Source of the DNA: Onishia taeanensis
Lineage (GTDB): Bacteria > Pseudomonadota > Gammaproteobacteria > Pseudomonadales > Halomonadaceae
DNA: 63,032 nucleotides
NCBI RefSeq assembly: GCF_003268885.1
Contig: NZ_QLSX01000015.1
Location: 9,908 to 72,939, forward strand
Reading direction: 5' to 3'
Under the pieces are notes generated by a model. It saw nothing but the letters and a program-made list of their open reading frames with translations. It made no database searches and was not told the DNA's origin. This document shows positions 8,669 to 17,305 of the stretch, piece after piece. Position 1 is the first letter of the stretch; every line of letters begins with the position of its first letter. The translations under genes and the position numbers were made by a program.

Positions 8669-9561
8669 CTGTCGCCATCGTTTTGCTCGCGCTGCTTGGC
8701 AGCGCCTGGCTGCTGGCTGTGATTGAGGGCTGGATGGCCACTGGGCGTCTGAGTCCGGCGGCGCCGCTGTTCAACGGCCTGGCTCACCTCGGACGTGAAT
8801 CTATTGTGCCGCGCTCGCCGGACCGGGTCTTTTTCGAGGCGGCGCCGGTGCTGCTATTGGTCGTAGCAGTGCTTGGCATGGCGGTCCTGCCGCTGGCGCC
8901 GGATCTGATCATCGCGGACCTGGGCACCGGCGCGCTCTTCATCAACGCGGCCCTGGCCTATGTGCTGGTCGCGGTGATCATGGCTGGCTGGGGGCCGGAT
9001 GGCGCCTACGCGATGATCGGCGGCTGGCGTTTTCTGGGCCAGCTTATTGCCTATTCCATGCTTATTGTCATGCCGATCACGGCCGTGGCCATGCGTGCAG
9101 AGTCCCTGGTGAACACCGCGATCGTTGGTTCCCAGAGCAGCTTGTGGAACATCGTCTACCAGCCTCTGGGCTTCGTGCTGTTTTTCATTGCCGCCATGGC
9201 GCTGGCGTTCCGTGCCCCCTTCGATCTGCCCACCGCAGAAGGGGAGCTTGGCGGAGGTGTGGACGCCGAGTACACCGGGGTGCGCCTGGCAGTGCTGCGC
9301 CTGGCCCGACTGACGCTGGTGGTTACTCTGGCTTCGGCGACCACGGTGTTTTACCTCGGCGGCTGGCATGGCCCGCTGCTGCCGCCCTGGGCCTGGAGCC
9401 TGATCAAGACCCTGGCCGTAGCCGTGTCGATGCTGCTCGTCGGTCGCTACCTGCCACGCATTCGCGAGGCGGATCTGATGCGGTGGTGCTGGATTATGGG
9501 CATCCCCCTGGCACTGGTTAATATCATTATTGTCGGTTTACTGATCCTGGTGGTTCCCTAA
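8665..9561 (+). CDS. Complex I-like subunit H (NuoH family)
   Basis: A 298-residue membrane protein of about eight helices, homologous to NuoH, which links the quinone cavity to the proton channels. Conserved features include the ESIVPRSPDRVFFEAAP segment (36-65) and AFRAPFDLPTAEGELGGG with AEYTG (181-205). The nearly invariant Glu of the SYE motif (E. coli 'AQTLSYE') is Ser131 here (LIAYSML). The GTG start at 8665 follows GGGAGGTGA and overlaps the previous stop. The conserved acidic APFDLPxAEGEL loop suggests ion translocation is kept; the missing Glu suggests altered coupling. Confidence 0.9.
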   Translation: MTVAIVLLALLGSAWLLAVIEGWMATGRLSPAAPLFNGLAHLGRESIVPRSPDRVFFEAAPVLLLVVAVLGMAVLPLAPDLIIADLGTGALFINAALAYVLVAVIMAGWGPDGAYAMIGGWRFLGQLIAYSMLIVMPITAVAMRAESLVNTAIVGSQSSLWNIVYQPLGFVLFFIAAMALAFRAPFDLPTAEGELGGGVDAEYTGVRLAVLRLARLTLVVTLASATTVFYLGGWHGPLLPPWAWSLIKTLAVAVSMLLVGRYLPRIREADLMRWCWIMGIPLALVNIIIVGLLILVVP

Positions 9562-10097
9562 TGTACGCACAGGCTTTTTTTGTCGCTGTGTTCGGGCTGG
9601 CCGCAATCGGCTTCGGCCTGGTGGTGTTTCGCACATCGTCCATGGTCCGTTCCGCACTGGCGCTGTTGTTTTCGCAGACCGCCGTCGGCTGCATGTTTCT
9701 GGCGATGCAGACCGAATTTCTGGGTGTACTGCAGATCATGATGATGGCCACGGAGATGAGCATCATGGCCATCTTCATGGTGATGTTCATGATGGATCCC
9801 GGTGGGCTTGGCGGTATGGATATGAGCCACCAGAAGCGCTTCTCGATCGGTGCCGGGGTCAGTGCCGCCGTTGTTGCCATCGCCATTGCACTGCTGTCCG
9901 ACTGGGGTCCCTTGGCGGACCAGGTGCCGGACGCGGAGGCGCAGACACGGGCGCTGGGCATGGAGCTGCTCGGGCGCTCGATGATGATCTTCGAAACCGC
10001 TGGCATCACCATCCTGACCGCGATGATTGCGGCCACGGCGGTGGCAATTCCGGTGCAGAACCTGGCGAGTAAAAACGACAAGGAGTCATCGGAATGA
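9561..10097 (+). CDS. Complex I-like subunit J (NuoJ family)
   Basis: A 178-residue protein with five predicted helices, homologous to NuoJ, whose third helix changes form during the complex I cycle. The core (FSQTAVGCMFLAMQTEFLGV then LQIMMMATEMSIMAIFMVMF) aligns with the family's helix 2-3 region but is very Met-rich and lacks the usual VYVGAI wording, so this is a divergent member. ATG 9561 overlaps the previous stop by one base (TAATG). The next gene starts inside its last codons. Identity rests on this core and on the gene order H-J-K. Confidence 0.85.
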   Translation: MYAQAFFVAVFGLAAIGFGLVVFRTSSMVRSALALLFSQTAVGCMFLAMQTEFLGVLQIMMMATEMSIMAIFMVMFMMDPGGLGGMDMSHQKRFSIGAGVSAAVVAIAIALLSDWGPLADQVPDAEAQTRALGMELLGRSMMIFETAGITILTAMIAATAVAIPVQNLASKNDKESSE

Positions 10098-10405
10098 CCG
10101 CAGTTCTGATAGTAGCGCTTCTGATCGGCGCAATACTCTTCGGTATCGGTATCTATGGCGCACTGTCCCAGACCAATCTGGTGATGATCATGATGGGCGT
10201 GGAGCTAATGCTGGCGGGCGCGATGGTGAACCTGGTCGCTTTCTGGCGCTTTCTGCACCCAGAAGCCTATTCCGGCCAGATGTTTGTGCTGGTGGTGATG
10301 ACGGTTATGGCGCTGGAGATGGCGGTCGGCTTTGGCATTGCCATCGCCCGCTTCCGGGCCAAGGGCTCGGTAGAGATGGAAGAAGCGCAGGACCTTAAAG
10401 GATGA
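10094..10405 (+). CDS. Complex I-like subunit K (NuoK family)
   Basis: A 103-residue, three-helix protein homologous to NuoK and MrpC. Both buried glutamates needed for proton pumping in NuoK are present: Glu37 (IMMGVELMLAGA) and Glu75 (TVMALEMAVGFG). Other family features are QTNLVMI and GQMFVLVVMTVMALE. It starts at ATG 10094 with AAGGAG upstream, overlapping the J stop by 4 bp, and itself overlaps the L start by 4 bp. Retention of both glutamates argues for a working ion path. Confidence 0.92.
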   Translation: MTAVLIVALLIGAILFGIGIYGALSQTNLVMIMMGVELMLAGAMVNLVAFWRFLHPEAYSGQMFVLVVMTVMALEMAVGFGIAIARFRAKGSVEMEEAQDLKG

Positions 10406-12225
10406 ATGCAGTGGTCCTGCCGATATTACCGCCGCTGATCGCCGCCCTGGCCGTGTTGATACTGCGCCGGTGGCCGCCTGCACTGGCCCTGGCTGGCGCA
10501 ACGCTCAGCCTGGCGGGAAGCCTCTGGCTTCTGGCCCGGGTGGCTAGTGGTCAGACCGAAACCCTACTTATGCCCGGTCTGCCGGACATGCCACTGCGAC
10601 TGGTCGGCGTGCCGCTTACGGCGTTATTGGCCGTGACGGTGGCCACGGTGGGTACATTCGTGCTGATCCATGCCGTCGGTTACATGAAGCGAGGGTCTGG
10701 TCAGGCGCGCTTCTACGCCGTAATGTCCCTGTTCCTGGCCGCCATGCAGGCGCTGGTGCTGGCCGGCGACTGGGTTCTGCTGCTGGCGGCCTGGGAACTG
10801 ATCGGCCTCTGCAGTTACCTGCTGATCGGCTTCTGGTTCCAGCGGCCCGAAGCCGCGAACGCAGCCAGCCGCGCTTTCCTCTATACCCGCAGCGCAGATC
10901 TCGGGCTTTACGTTGCGGTATTCATACTTATCGGGTCGGCAGGTACCAGTGAGATTGCCGTCTCCCTGACCGCTGGTGGTAGTGCCTCGACCGCGGCCGG
11001 GCTTCTGTTACTGCTGGCCGCCATGGGCAAGTCGGCCCAGGTTCCCCTGCAGGACTGGCTGATGCGCGCCATGGCGGGCCCGACACCGGTCTCGGCGTTG
11101 TTGCACTCGGCCACGCTGGTGGCGGCGGGCGCGATCCTGCTGATCCGCTCGGCCCCGCTGCTGACTCCTGAAGCGCTTTTCGCCATTGGGCTTGTTGGTG
11201 GCGTTACCACGGTGGCAGCCGGGGTGATTGCGCTGGCCGAGCGTGATCTCAAACGCCTGCTCGCGGCTTCTACGGCCAGTCAGTACGGCCTGATGCTGAT
11301 CGCAGTGAGCGCCGGGGTTCCGCTGGCCGCCCTGTTGCACTTGCTCGCCCATGCTGCCATCAAGAGCAGCCTGTTCCTGGCTGCCGGTGATTTCCAGCAT
11401 GCGCGTGGCGATACCACTTTCGATCGGCTGAAGGGCGTTGGCCGCTCCAGACCCTGGGCCTTCGCTGGCTTTGCTCTGGCGGCGCTGGCACTGGCTGGCA
11501 TTCCACCGCTGAGCGGGTTCTTCTCCAAGGATGCGGTTATCACCGCCGCTCTGTCTGCACAGGGCGCCGTCTGGCTCGGCCCTCTGGCCCTGGCAGGCAC
11601 TCTGCTGACCGGCGCCTATATGGCCCGGGCTTTACGCTTGCTCTGGCAGAGCTCCGGCGATACCCGGCCGGTCGCCGGTACTGGCTGGATGCGCGCTGGC
11701 ATCTGGGGTCTGGCGATCCCCGCCGCAGGCCTGGGTCTGGCCTTTGGTCCACTCGAAACAATGCTTGATCTGCCGGTGCCGGAAACCACAGGTATCGGCG
11801 CCATATTGTCCGGACTCGTCGCCGCCTTGGGTGGTCTGGCGCTGGGCTGGCTAGTGCCGGTCAAGCGTCTGCTTGGGCCTGCCCATCAATGGGCAGCATC
11901 GGGGCTAGTGGTTGCGGGCGGGCTCACCGCCTGGGTAGGTCGGCCCGTAATGGCTGTTGCCCGGCGGTGTGACCGTCTGGAAGGCCACCTTTATGCGGCC
12001 GCGCTTGGCGTCGGTCGCGCCAATCTGGCGGTGGGTCGCTGGGTTCGGGGCGGGGATGAGCGTGGTATCGACGGTCTGATCTTCGCCCTGGTGGCCGGTG
12101 TGCGGGCCCTGGGCGCGCGGGCGAGAACCCTGCAAAGCGGCCTGATCCATCACAGCCTGGCGATCAGCGCCGTAGCCACCGCTGTGCTCCTTGTCATCCT
12201 GTTTTCAGCTTCACTGAGTTTCTAA
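10402..12225 (+). CDS. Complex I-like antiporter subunit L (NuoL family)
   Basis: A 607-residue polytopic protein of the Mrp-type antiporter family. Key ion-path residues are present: Glu132 (AAWELIGLCSYLLIGFW), Lys210 (AMGKSAQVPLQDWLMRAMAG), Lys321 (AHAAIKSSLFLAAG) and Lys376-Asp377 (GFFSKDAV). Length equals NuoL, leaving room for the lateral helix and final anchor at the C-terminus. A run of positive residues in the last 130 residues may be the lateral arm. It starts 4 bp inside nuoK. In complex I this is the distal proton channel; MrpA and formate hydrogenlyase subunits are relatives. Confidence 0.93.
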   Translation: MNAVVLPILPPLIAALAVLILRRWPPALALAGATLSLAGSLWLLARVASGQTETLLMPGLPDMPLRLVGVPLTALLAVTVATVGTFVLIHAVGYMKRGSGQARFYAVMSLFLAAMQALVLAGDWVLLLAAWELIGLCSYLLIGFWFQRPEAANAASRAFLYTRSADLGLYVAVFILIGSAGTSEIAVSLTAGGSASTAAGLLLLLAAMGKSAQVPLQDWLMRAMAGPTPVSALLHSATLVAAGAILLIRSAPLLTPEALFAIGLVGGVTTVAAGVIALAERDLKRLLAASTASQYGLMLIAVSAGVPLAALLHLLAHAAIKSSLFLAAGDFQHARGDTTFDRLKGVGRSRPWAFAGFALAALALAGIPPLSGFFSKDAVITAALSAQGAVWLGPLALAGTLLTGAYMARALRLLWQSSGDTRPVAGTGWMRAGIWGLAIPAAGLGLAFGPLETMLDLPVPETTGIGAILSGLVAALGGLALGWLVPVKRLLGPAHQWAASGLVVAGGLTAWVGRPVMAVARRCDRLEGHLYAAALGVGRANLAVGRWVRGGDERGIDGLIFALVAGVRALGARARTLQSGLIHHSLAISAVATAVLLVILFSASLSF

Positions 12226-12240
12226 AGGAACCCTGTATTC

Positions 12241-13710
12241 ATGCTACCACTCGTATCTCTGACCTTGTTTTTGCCTCTCGCCGGCGCCGTGCTGATTCTG
12301 TGTTTGCCGAAGCCGACGGCGCGGACAGTGCATGGCATAGCGATCGTCAGTGCCGCCCTGACTCTGGTCGGCGCTCTGGCCATGTGGCTGCAGGGGGTGA
12401 GTGGTGAGGGCTTTTCCCAGGTTGAAGAGCTGGAATGGATGCCGGCCATCGGCGCCGCTTATCGGGTCGGGGTTGATGGCATAAGCCTGCCGCTGGTGCT
12501 ACTGAGTGCCGTGCTTTTCCTGGTTGCACTCATCTACGCCTCGTCGCTTCGCGATCGCCCGCGGGCCTACGTGGCCCTGGTCCTGCTTCTTGAGACCACG
12601 GCGATCGGTACCTTTACCGCCCTGGACGGGATTCTGTTCTATGTGTTCTTTGAAGTTTCCCTGGTGTCGATGTATTTCATGATCGCAGGGTGGGGACACG
12701 AAGACAGGCAACGTGCAGCGCTGATGTTCTTTATCTACACCCTGCTGGGCAGCCTGCCATTGTTGCTTGCTATTCTGGGGCTTTACCTCGGCAGCCCTGA
12801 TCCTACCTTCGATATGCGGGCCTGGATTGCCCATCCTCCGCTGGAGGGGGCGGCGGCCATGTGGGCGCTGATCGCCATGCTGATTACCTTTGCGGTCAAG
12901 ATTCCCGCCGTACCGTTGCATACCTGGCTGCCGGCAGCCCATGTTCAGGCGTCGACCGTTGGTAGCGTCATCCTGGCTGGCATCATGTTGAAATTCGGGA
13001 CTTACGGGCTTGTGCGCTTCGCCCTGCAAATGACCCCTGACGCTTTCCGCGAAGCCGGAATCGTTGTTCTGTTCTTCGGTGTCGTCAGCGCGATTTACGG
13101 CGCCTTTGCCGCCCTGGCACAGACGGATCTCAAGCGCCTGGTGGCCTATACCTCAGTCAACCACATGGGCTACGTGATCGTCGGCGTCGCCGCGGCTGCG
13201 CTAACACTGGATCCTGCCGTGCGTGCCACCGCTCTGGACGGTGCCGTGCTGCAGATGTTCAGTCACGGTCTGGTCACCGGTGCCCTGTTTTTCCTGGTGG
13301 GCATGATCCAGGAGCGTGCCCAGACCCGCGAAATGAGCGAGTTTGGTGGCCTGCTCAAAACAGTTCCGCTGCTTGGCTGGCTCTTTGTGCTGGCAGCTTT
13401 CGCGTCTCTGGGTCTCCCGGGCCTCGCGCACTTCCCGGCTGAGTTCCAGATATTCCTCGCGACTCTCGGTACCACTCCCATTGCCGTTATCGTGATTCTG
13501 GGCATTGCCATTATCGCCGGAACCTTTCTCAAGGCACTGCGTGAAACCTTTCTGGGTGAGCCCCGGGAGCGCTGGAATAAAATGCCGGATCTGAGCCCGC
13601 GCGAAATTCTCGCTGTGGCGCCCCTGCTAGTGCTCACTGTCGCCACAGGTGTTGCGCCGTCCTGGGTGCTGGACATCATTCACCGGACCACATCGGTACT
13701 GGTGCTGTAA
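12241..13710 (+). CDS. Complex I-like antiporter subunit M (NuoM family)
   Basis: A 489-residue polytopic proton-channel subunit. Conserved residues: Glu138 (YVFFEVSLVSMYFMIAGWG), Lys220 (TFAVKIPAVPLHTWLPAAH) and Lys251 (GIMLKFGTYGLVRF), plus QTDLKRLVAYTSVNHMGYV and QMFSHGLVTGALF. AAAGGA stands 9 bp before ATG 12241; a 15-bp gap after L is the only non-overlapping junction in the operon. The sequence is nearly canonical NuoM, so the membrane arm is probably functional. Confidence 0.94.
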   Translation: MLPLVSLTLFLPLAGAVLILCLPKPTARTVHGIAIVSAALTLVGALAMWLQGVSGEGFSQVEELEWMPAIGAAYRVGVDGISLPLVLLSAVLFLVALIYASSLRDRPRAYVALVLLLETTAIGTFTALDGILFYVFFEVSLVSMYFMIAGWGHEDRQRAALMFFIYTLLGSLPLLLAILGLYLGSPDPTFDMRAWIAHPPLEGAAAMWALIAMLITFAVKIPAVPLHTWLPAAHVQASTVGSVILAGIMLKFGTYGLVRFALQMTPDAFREAGIVVLFFGVVSAIYGAFAALAQTDLKRLVAYTSVNHMGYVIVGVAAAALTLDPAVRATALDGAVLQMFSHGLVTGALFFLVGMIQERAQTREMSEFGGLLKTVPLLGWLFVLAAFASLGLPGLAHFPAEFQIFLATLGTTPIAVIVILGIAIIAGTFLKALRETFLGEPRERWNKMPDLSPREILAVAPLLVLTVATGVAPSWVLDIIHRTTSVLVL

Positions 13711-15074
13711 TGGGTCGAGATCTCGCATTATTAATCCCGGAAATTGCCGTCCTGTTGACGGCTGTCGGTGCGCTGATCGCGGAAATGCTGCGCCGACCCC
13801 GAATTTCGCTGGCTGTCGCCGTCATCGGCTTGCTCGTTGCCACGGGGCTGACCCTGCGCCTGCTGGGCACAGACACAACGGTGTTTGGAGGCAGCTTTCG
13901 AATCGATGCTCTGAGCATCTGGGCCAAGCTTATTTTGCTGCCTGCTACAGTGCTTTCGATGCTGTTGGCGCGGGTGGATGTTCGGGGGAGCGCCCGCGAA
14001 GGTACGGTCTATAGCCTGCTGATCTTTGCCACCCTCGGCGCCCTGGTTCTGGCAGGGGCAGGGGATACCATGTTCCTGGTACTGGGTACACTGCTGACCG
14101 GCCTGGCCACCTTTGCCCTGGTTGCCTATCCGGATACTGATCCGGCGACCGAAGCTGCGATGAAATTCTTTGTATTCGCTTCGGTCACCACATCGATCAT
14201 GATTTTCGGCCTGAGTTACTGGTTCGGCGCTTCGGGCTCCACACTGATTGCCGATCTGCCGGGGATGGATACGATGCCGATGGCTGTCATTCTCGGGTTC
14301 GTGGCTGTTGTTGTTGGTCTGGGCTACAAGGCATCGCTGGTTCCGTTTCATTTCTGGGCGCCAGATGCCTACGAGGGCGGGCCCCTCTCGATTGCAGCTT
14401 ATCTGTCTGTAGTGCCCAAGGTTGGCGCCCTGTTTGCGCTAACGCAGGTGGTTCGTGACCTGCCCCCGGAAACCGGTTGGACTGCCGTCATTGCGGGCCT
14501 CGCGGTTCTCAGCATGACCTATGGCTATCTCGCTGCACTGGTGCAGGACAACGTCATCCGGCTGCTGGCCTATTCGTCGATTGCCCAGTCCGGTTATTTT
14601 CTTCTGGGCATTGTGGCGGTGGGCTCAAGTGAGCTTGCACTACCATCGATCATTCTGTTTGCCGCCGCCTATGCGGCCATGAACCTGGGTGCTTTCGCGG
14701 TTGCCGCCGCAACCGGGCGCACTCTGAACGATTTTGACGGGCTGGGACGTGCACGGCCGATTATGGGTATTGCAATGGTGATCTTCCTGCTGTCGCTGGT
14801 CGGCATTCCGCCGCTGGCCGGCTTCGTCGGCAAATTCATGCTCTTTGCTGCTGCCATCGACGTCCAGTTCACCTGGCTGGCAATCATAGCGATCGTCAAC
14901 AGCGTGCTCTCGCTCGCGGTGTATCTACGCATCGTAGTGCCAATGTACCGGACGGCGGAAAAGACAACCATTTCACCGGGCACATGGCCCGGCATCGTGG
15001 TCATGATCACGTTTGCCGCCACATTGATCATCGGACTGGCCGCTCAGATTTTCCTAGCGGGACTGGCGACGTGA
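13710..15074 (+). CDS. Complex I-like antiporter subunit N (NuoN family)
   Basis: A 454-residue polytopic subunit. It keeps Lys207 (GLGYKASLVPFHFWAPDAYEG), Lys237 (SVVPKVGALFAL) and QDNVIRLLAYSSIAQSGYF. The helix 5 glutamate common in NuoN (E. coli Glu133, 'GLE') is absent: the matching segment reads FLVLGTLLTGL (122-132). ATG 13710 shares a base with the M stop. Last gene of the operon; a weak hairpin (15187-15208, 7-bp stem, no T-run) follows. The loss of one channel Glu while others stay suggests modified stoichiometry or ion choice. Confidence 0.92.
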   Translation: MGRDLALLIPEIAVLLTAVGALIAEMLRRPRISLAVAVIGLLVATGLTLRLLGTDTTVFGGSFRIDALSIWAKLILLPATVLSMLLARVDVRGSAREGTVYSLLIFATLGALVLAGAGDTMFLVLGTLLTGLATFALVAYPDTDPATEAAMKFFVFASVTTSIMIFGLSYWFGASGSTLIADLPGMDTMPMAVILGFVAVVVGLGYKASLVPFHFWAPDAYEGGPLSIAAYLSVVPKVGALFALTQVVRDLPPETGWTAVIAGLAVLSMTYGYLAALVQDNVIRLLAYSSIAQSGYFLLGIVAVGSSELALPSIILFAAAYAAMNLGAFAVAAATGRTLNDFDGLGRARPIMGIAMVIFLLSLVGIPPLAGFVGKFMLFAAAIDVQFTWLAIIAIVNSVLSLAVYLRIVVPMYRTAEKTTISPGTWPGIVVMITFAATLIIGLAAQIFLAGLAT

Positions 15075-15272
15075 TCGGACTCGCTATCAAAACGTCCGAG
15101 ACCATAGACTCACGGACTGGCGGAGCATCTAGGTATCGTTCTTTAGGCTTTGACACCTGGACTCAGGACAATAAACTTCTTATAGCTGCGCCTCTCCTTA
15201 TAGGCGCATCAGCAGGTTAGCAGTATTTCGGAGGTCGGGCTCACGGGTCTATGTAGTTATAACCCGGCAATT

Positions 15273-15732
15273 TCACAGATCATCCATCCTCCCCGTCTGA
15301 CGAACAAGGCGCATTGCTTCGTGTTGCTCCAGCTCAAGAAGGGATTCGAGTAATTCCTTTGCTTCAGGAATTTCTGCCTTACCTATGAGGTTGCGATAAA
15401 GGTCCGTCACCTGATCATGGAAATCGAAGATTTCCCGGCAGATCTCATTGAAACCCAGCGCAGCATAGGGTGCATCACAGGTTCGATGCGTACGGATCGG
15501 GCTTGTGTTCCAGATGATCATATATATAGGTATTCAATGCTTTGGGGGCGGCTCGACGCTTGAACTCTCTGACAACAAATTCCATCTCATTCTCATGATC
15601 CGCCAGATAAGTAAGCAGCATCCTGGCACGCTCTTCTTCATTATGATCGGCACAATGAGAAAGACAGCGTGCCAGATTCTCATGAAGCTGGCGTGTCCAG
15701 TCGACCAGATCACCAAACGTTTTTACCTCCAT
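15273..15732 (-). pseudogene. Frameshifted four-helix metal-binding-like protein (paralogue of 25438 gene)
   Basis: Two frames together match the intact 152-residue protein at 25438-25896 end to end. The first (15732 to about 15490) covers MEVKTFGDLVDWTRQLHENL to YIYDHLEHKP. The second (about 15510 to 15273) covers CDAPYAALGFNEICREIFDF to the C-terminus (EQHEAMRL). One base change in the CATCGAACCTGTGATG stretch would rejoin them. The start has AGGAG upstream and lies 18 bp after the APC permease gene, so they form an operon. Conserved His, Glu and Cys positions suggest a ferritin- or hemerythrin-like bundle, but I cannot assign the family. A sequencing error is the alternative to real decay. 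Confidence 0.75.
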
Positions 15733-15750
15733 GATCCTGCTCCTCTGAAA

Positions 15751-17088
15751 TCAGTGGGAATGCATGTTGTCGCTGTGATTTGATGATTCTTTACGAGACA
15801 GAAAGAGACGTTCGCCAACCAAGATAGCCGCCATGACAACCGATGCTACTATCAGCACCAGGGGATCTGTCGTCGCTTTTACCCAAAGGAAGCCTGCCAG
15901 CACGACGACATCCAGCAGTATCGCAATAACCAGCACGATTGGGTTGGCACCGACTTCCTTGCGAAGATGACGCAACACCCCCCAATGAATAGCGATATCC
16001 ATGATCAAGTAAAAGATGATACCAAGTGCGGCGATACGGCTAAGGTCAAAAAATGCCGTCAGAACCAAACCAAGCACGACGGTATAGACCAGGGTATGCT
16101 TCTGGATACTTCCTGGCATATGAAAGTGACGATGCGGCACCAGTTCCATTTCCGTCAGCATTGCCAACATGCGTGAGACTGCAAATATACTGGCAATGAT
16201 GCCACCCGCGGTGGCCAGCATGGCAAGAATGACGGTAAACCAAACGGCGGCCTCTCCAAAAGCCGGCCGCGCAGCAGCCGCAAGTGAATAGTCTTTAGTT
16301 TCGATGATTTCCGTCAGGGACAAGTTACTCGCTACTGCAAACCCCACCAACGCATAGATAACGACGCAAAAACCGATCGATATCATGATCGCCCTGCCGA
16401 CATTGCGATGGGGATCTTTTATCTCTGAGCCACTGTTGGTAATCGTCGTGAACCCCTTGAAGGCCAGAATACCCAACGCAGTCGCACCCAGAAAGCCTGT
16501 AAAAGACCCCTCAGGAGCCGATGCCGAGGTTTCCATACCGACGGAGTCGGCGAATATGACACCGACGACGCCAAACAATAGAATCCCACCAATTTTTATG
16601 AACCCGATTACTGATGCAACGCCCTGGATCAACTTGTTGGCGGTGAGGTTGATTAAGAATGCAGAAATAAGCAGCGCCACACCCAGTAGAGGCACATACA
16701 GAGACCTATCTCCTAGATCGAAGAGTTCAAGTGTGTAGGACCCGAAGGTTCTCGCCAGGAAACTCTGAGCGATCACCATGGAGAAATACATCAAGAGCGC
16801 ATGAAAAGCGGTAGGTAGCGTCGATCCATAAGCTTTCTGCAGATACATGCCGATCCCACCTGCCGAAGGATAGGCATTAGACATCTTCACATAGGAGTAG
16901 GCACTGAAGGAGACGATTAGTGCCGATGACAAGAAGGCAAGAGGGAAAAGCGCTCCCGTCATCTCGGCCATCTGTCCTGTCAAGGCAAATATGCCAGCTC
17001 CAATCATGACCCCGGTCCCTAAAGCAATCGCGCCGACCAGAGACAGGCTATCTTTTTTATATTGTGGCGTTCTATCCATTGGCTCCAT
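15751..17088 (-). CDS. APC-superfamily amino acid/polyamine permease
   Basis: A 445-residue inner-membrane transporter with about 12 helices. The substrate-binding helix 1 motif GTGVMIGAGIFALTG (24-38) and helix 6 region GILAFKGFTTITNSGSEI are typical of the APC family (YfnA/CAT-type branch). A His-rich tail (HSDNMHSH) ends the protein. ATG 17088 has AGGAG 7 bp upstream. The substrate is not predictable. It is followed by the frameshifted four-helix gene, an arrangement that suggests a stress-linked unit. The 17089-17305 gap has no gene. Confidence 0.88.
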   Translation of the reverse strand: MEPMDRTPQYKKDSLSLVGAIALGTGVMIGAGIFALTGQMAEMTGALFPLAFLSSALIVSFSAYSYVKMSNAYPSAGGIGMYLQKAYGSTLPTAFHALLMYFSMVIAQSFLARTFGSYTLELFDLGDRSLYVPLLGVALLISAFLINLTANKLIQGVASVIGFIKIGGILLFGVVGVIFADSVGMETSASAPEGSFTGFLGATALGILAFKGFTTITNSGSEIKDPHRNVGRAIMISIGFCVVIYALVGFAVASNLSLTEIIETKDYSLAAAARPAFGEAAVWFTVILAMLATAGGIIASIFAVSRMLAMLTEMELVPHRHFHMPGSIQKHTLVYTVVLGLVLTAFFDLSRIAALGIIFYLIMDIAIHWGVLRHLRKEVGANPIVLVIAILLDVVVLAGFLWVKATTDPLVLIVASVVMAAILVGERLFLSRKESSNHSDNMHSH

Positions 17089-17305
17089 TATCTTTCTCCT
17101 AGCAGTTCACCTTGCGTCTCATCGATGCTTGGTTCCCGTGCCGATCTAGTACAGGCCGATCCCCTTCTCGATCACGCAGTAGATGCCAGTCAGCCATGCG
17201 ACGATTCATGCCACACCCAATCGATGGCATATAACCGGCCTGGCCATGCCCCCCTGATGTGCGCTAGCTGCCATGAATCCTTCTCGATCGTAAGAAGAAA
17301 TAATT

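Noticed and set aside
6351-15074. Ordinary respiratory complex I (nuo operon)
   Set aside because: No nuoC, E, F, G or I; NuoB and NuoD parts are fused, lack cluster and quinone-site residues, and flank metal-binding domains.
15187-15208. Intrinsic terminator after subunit N
   Set aside because: Only a 7-bp stem with an 8-base loop and no T-run; noted in the gene entry but not called.
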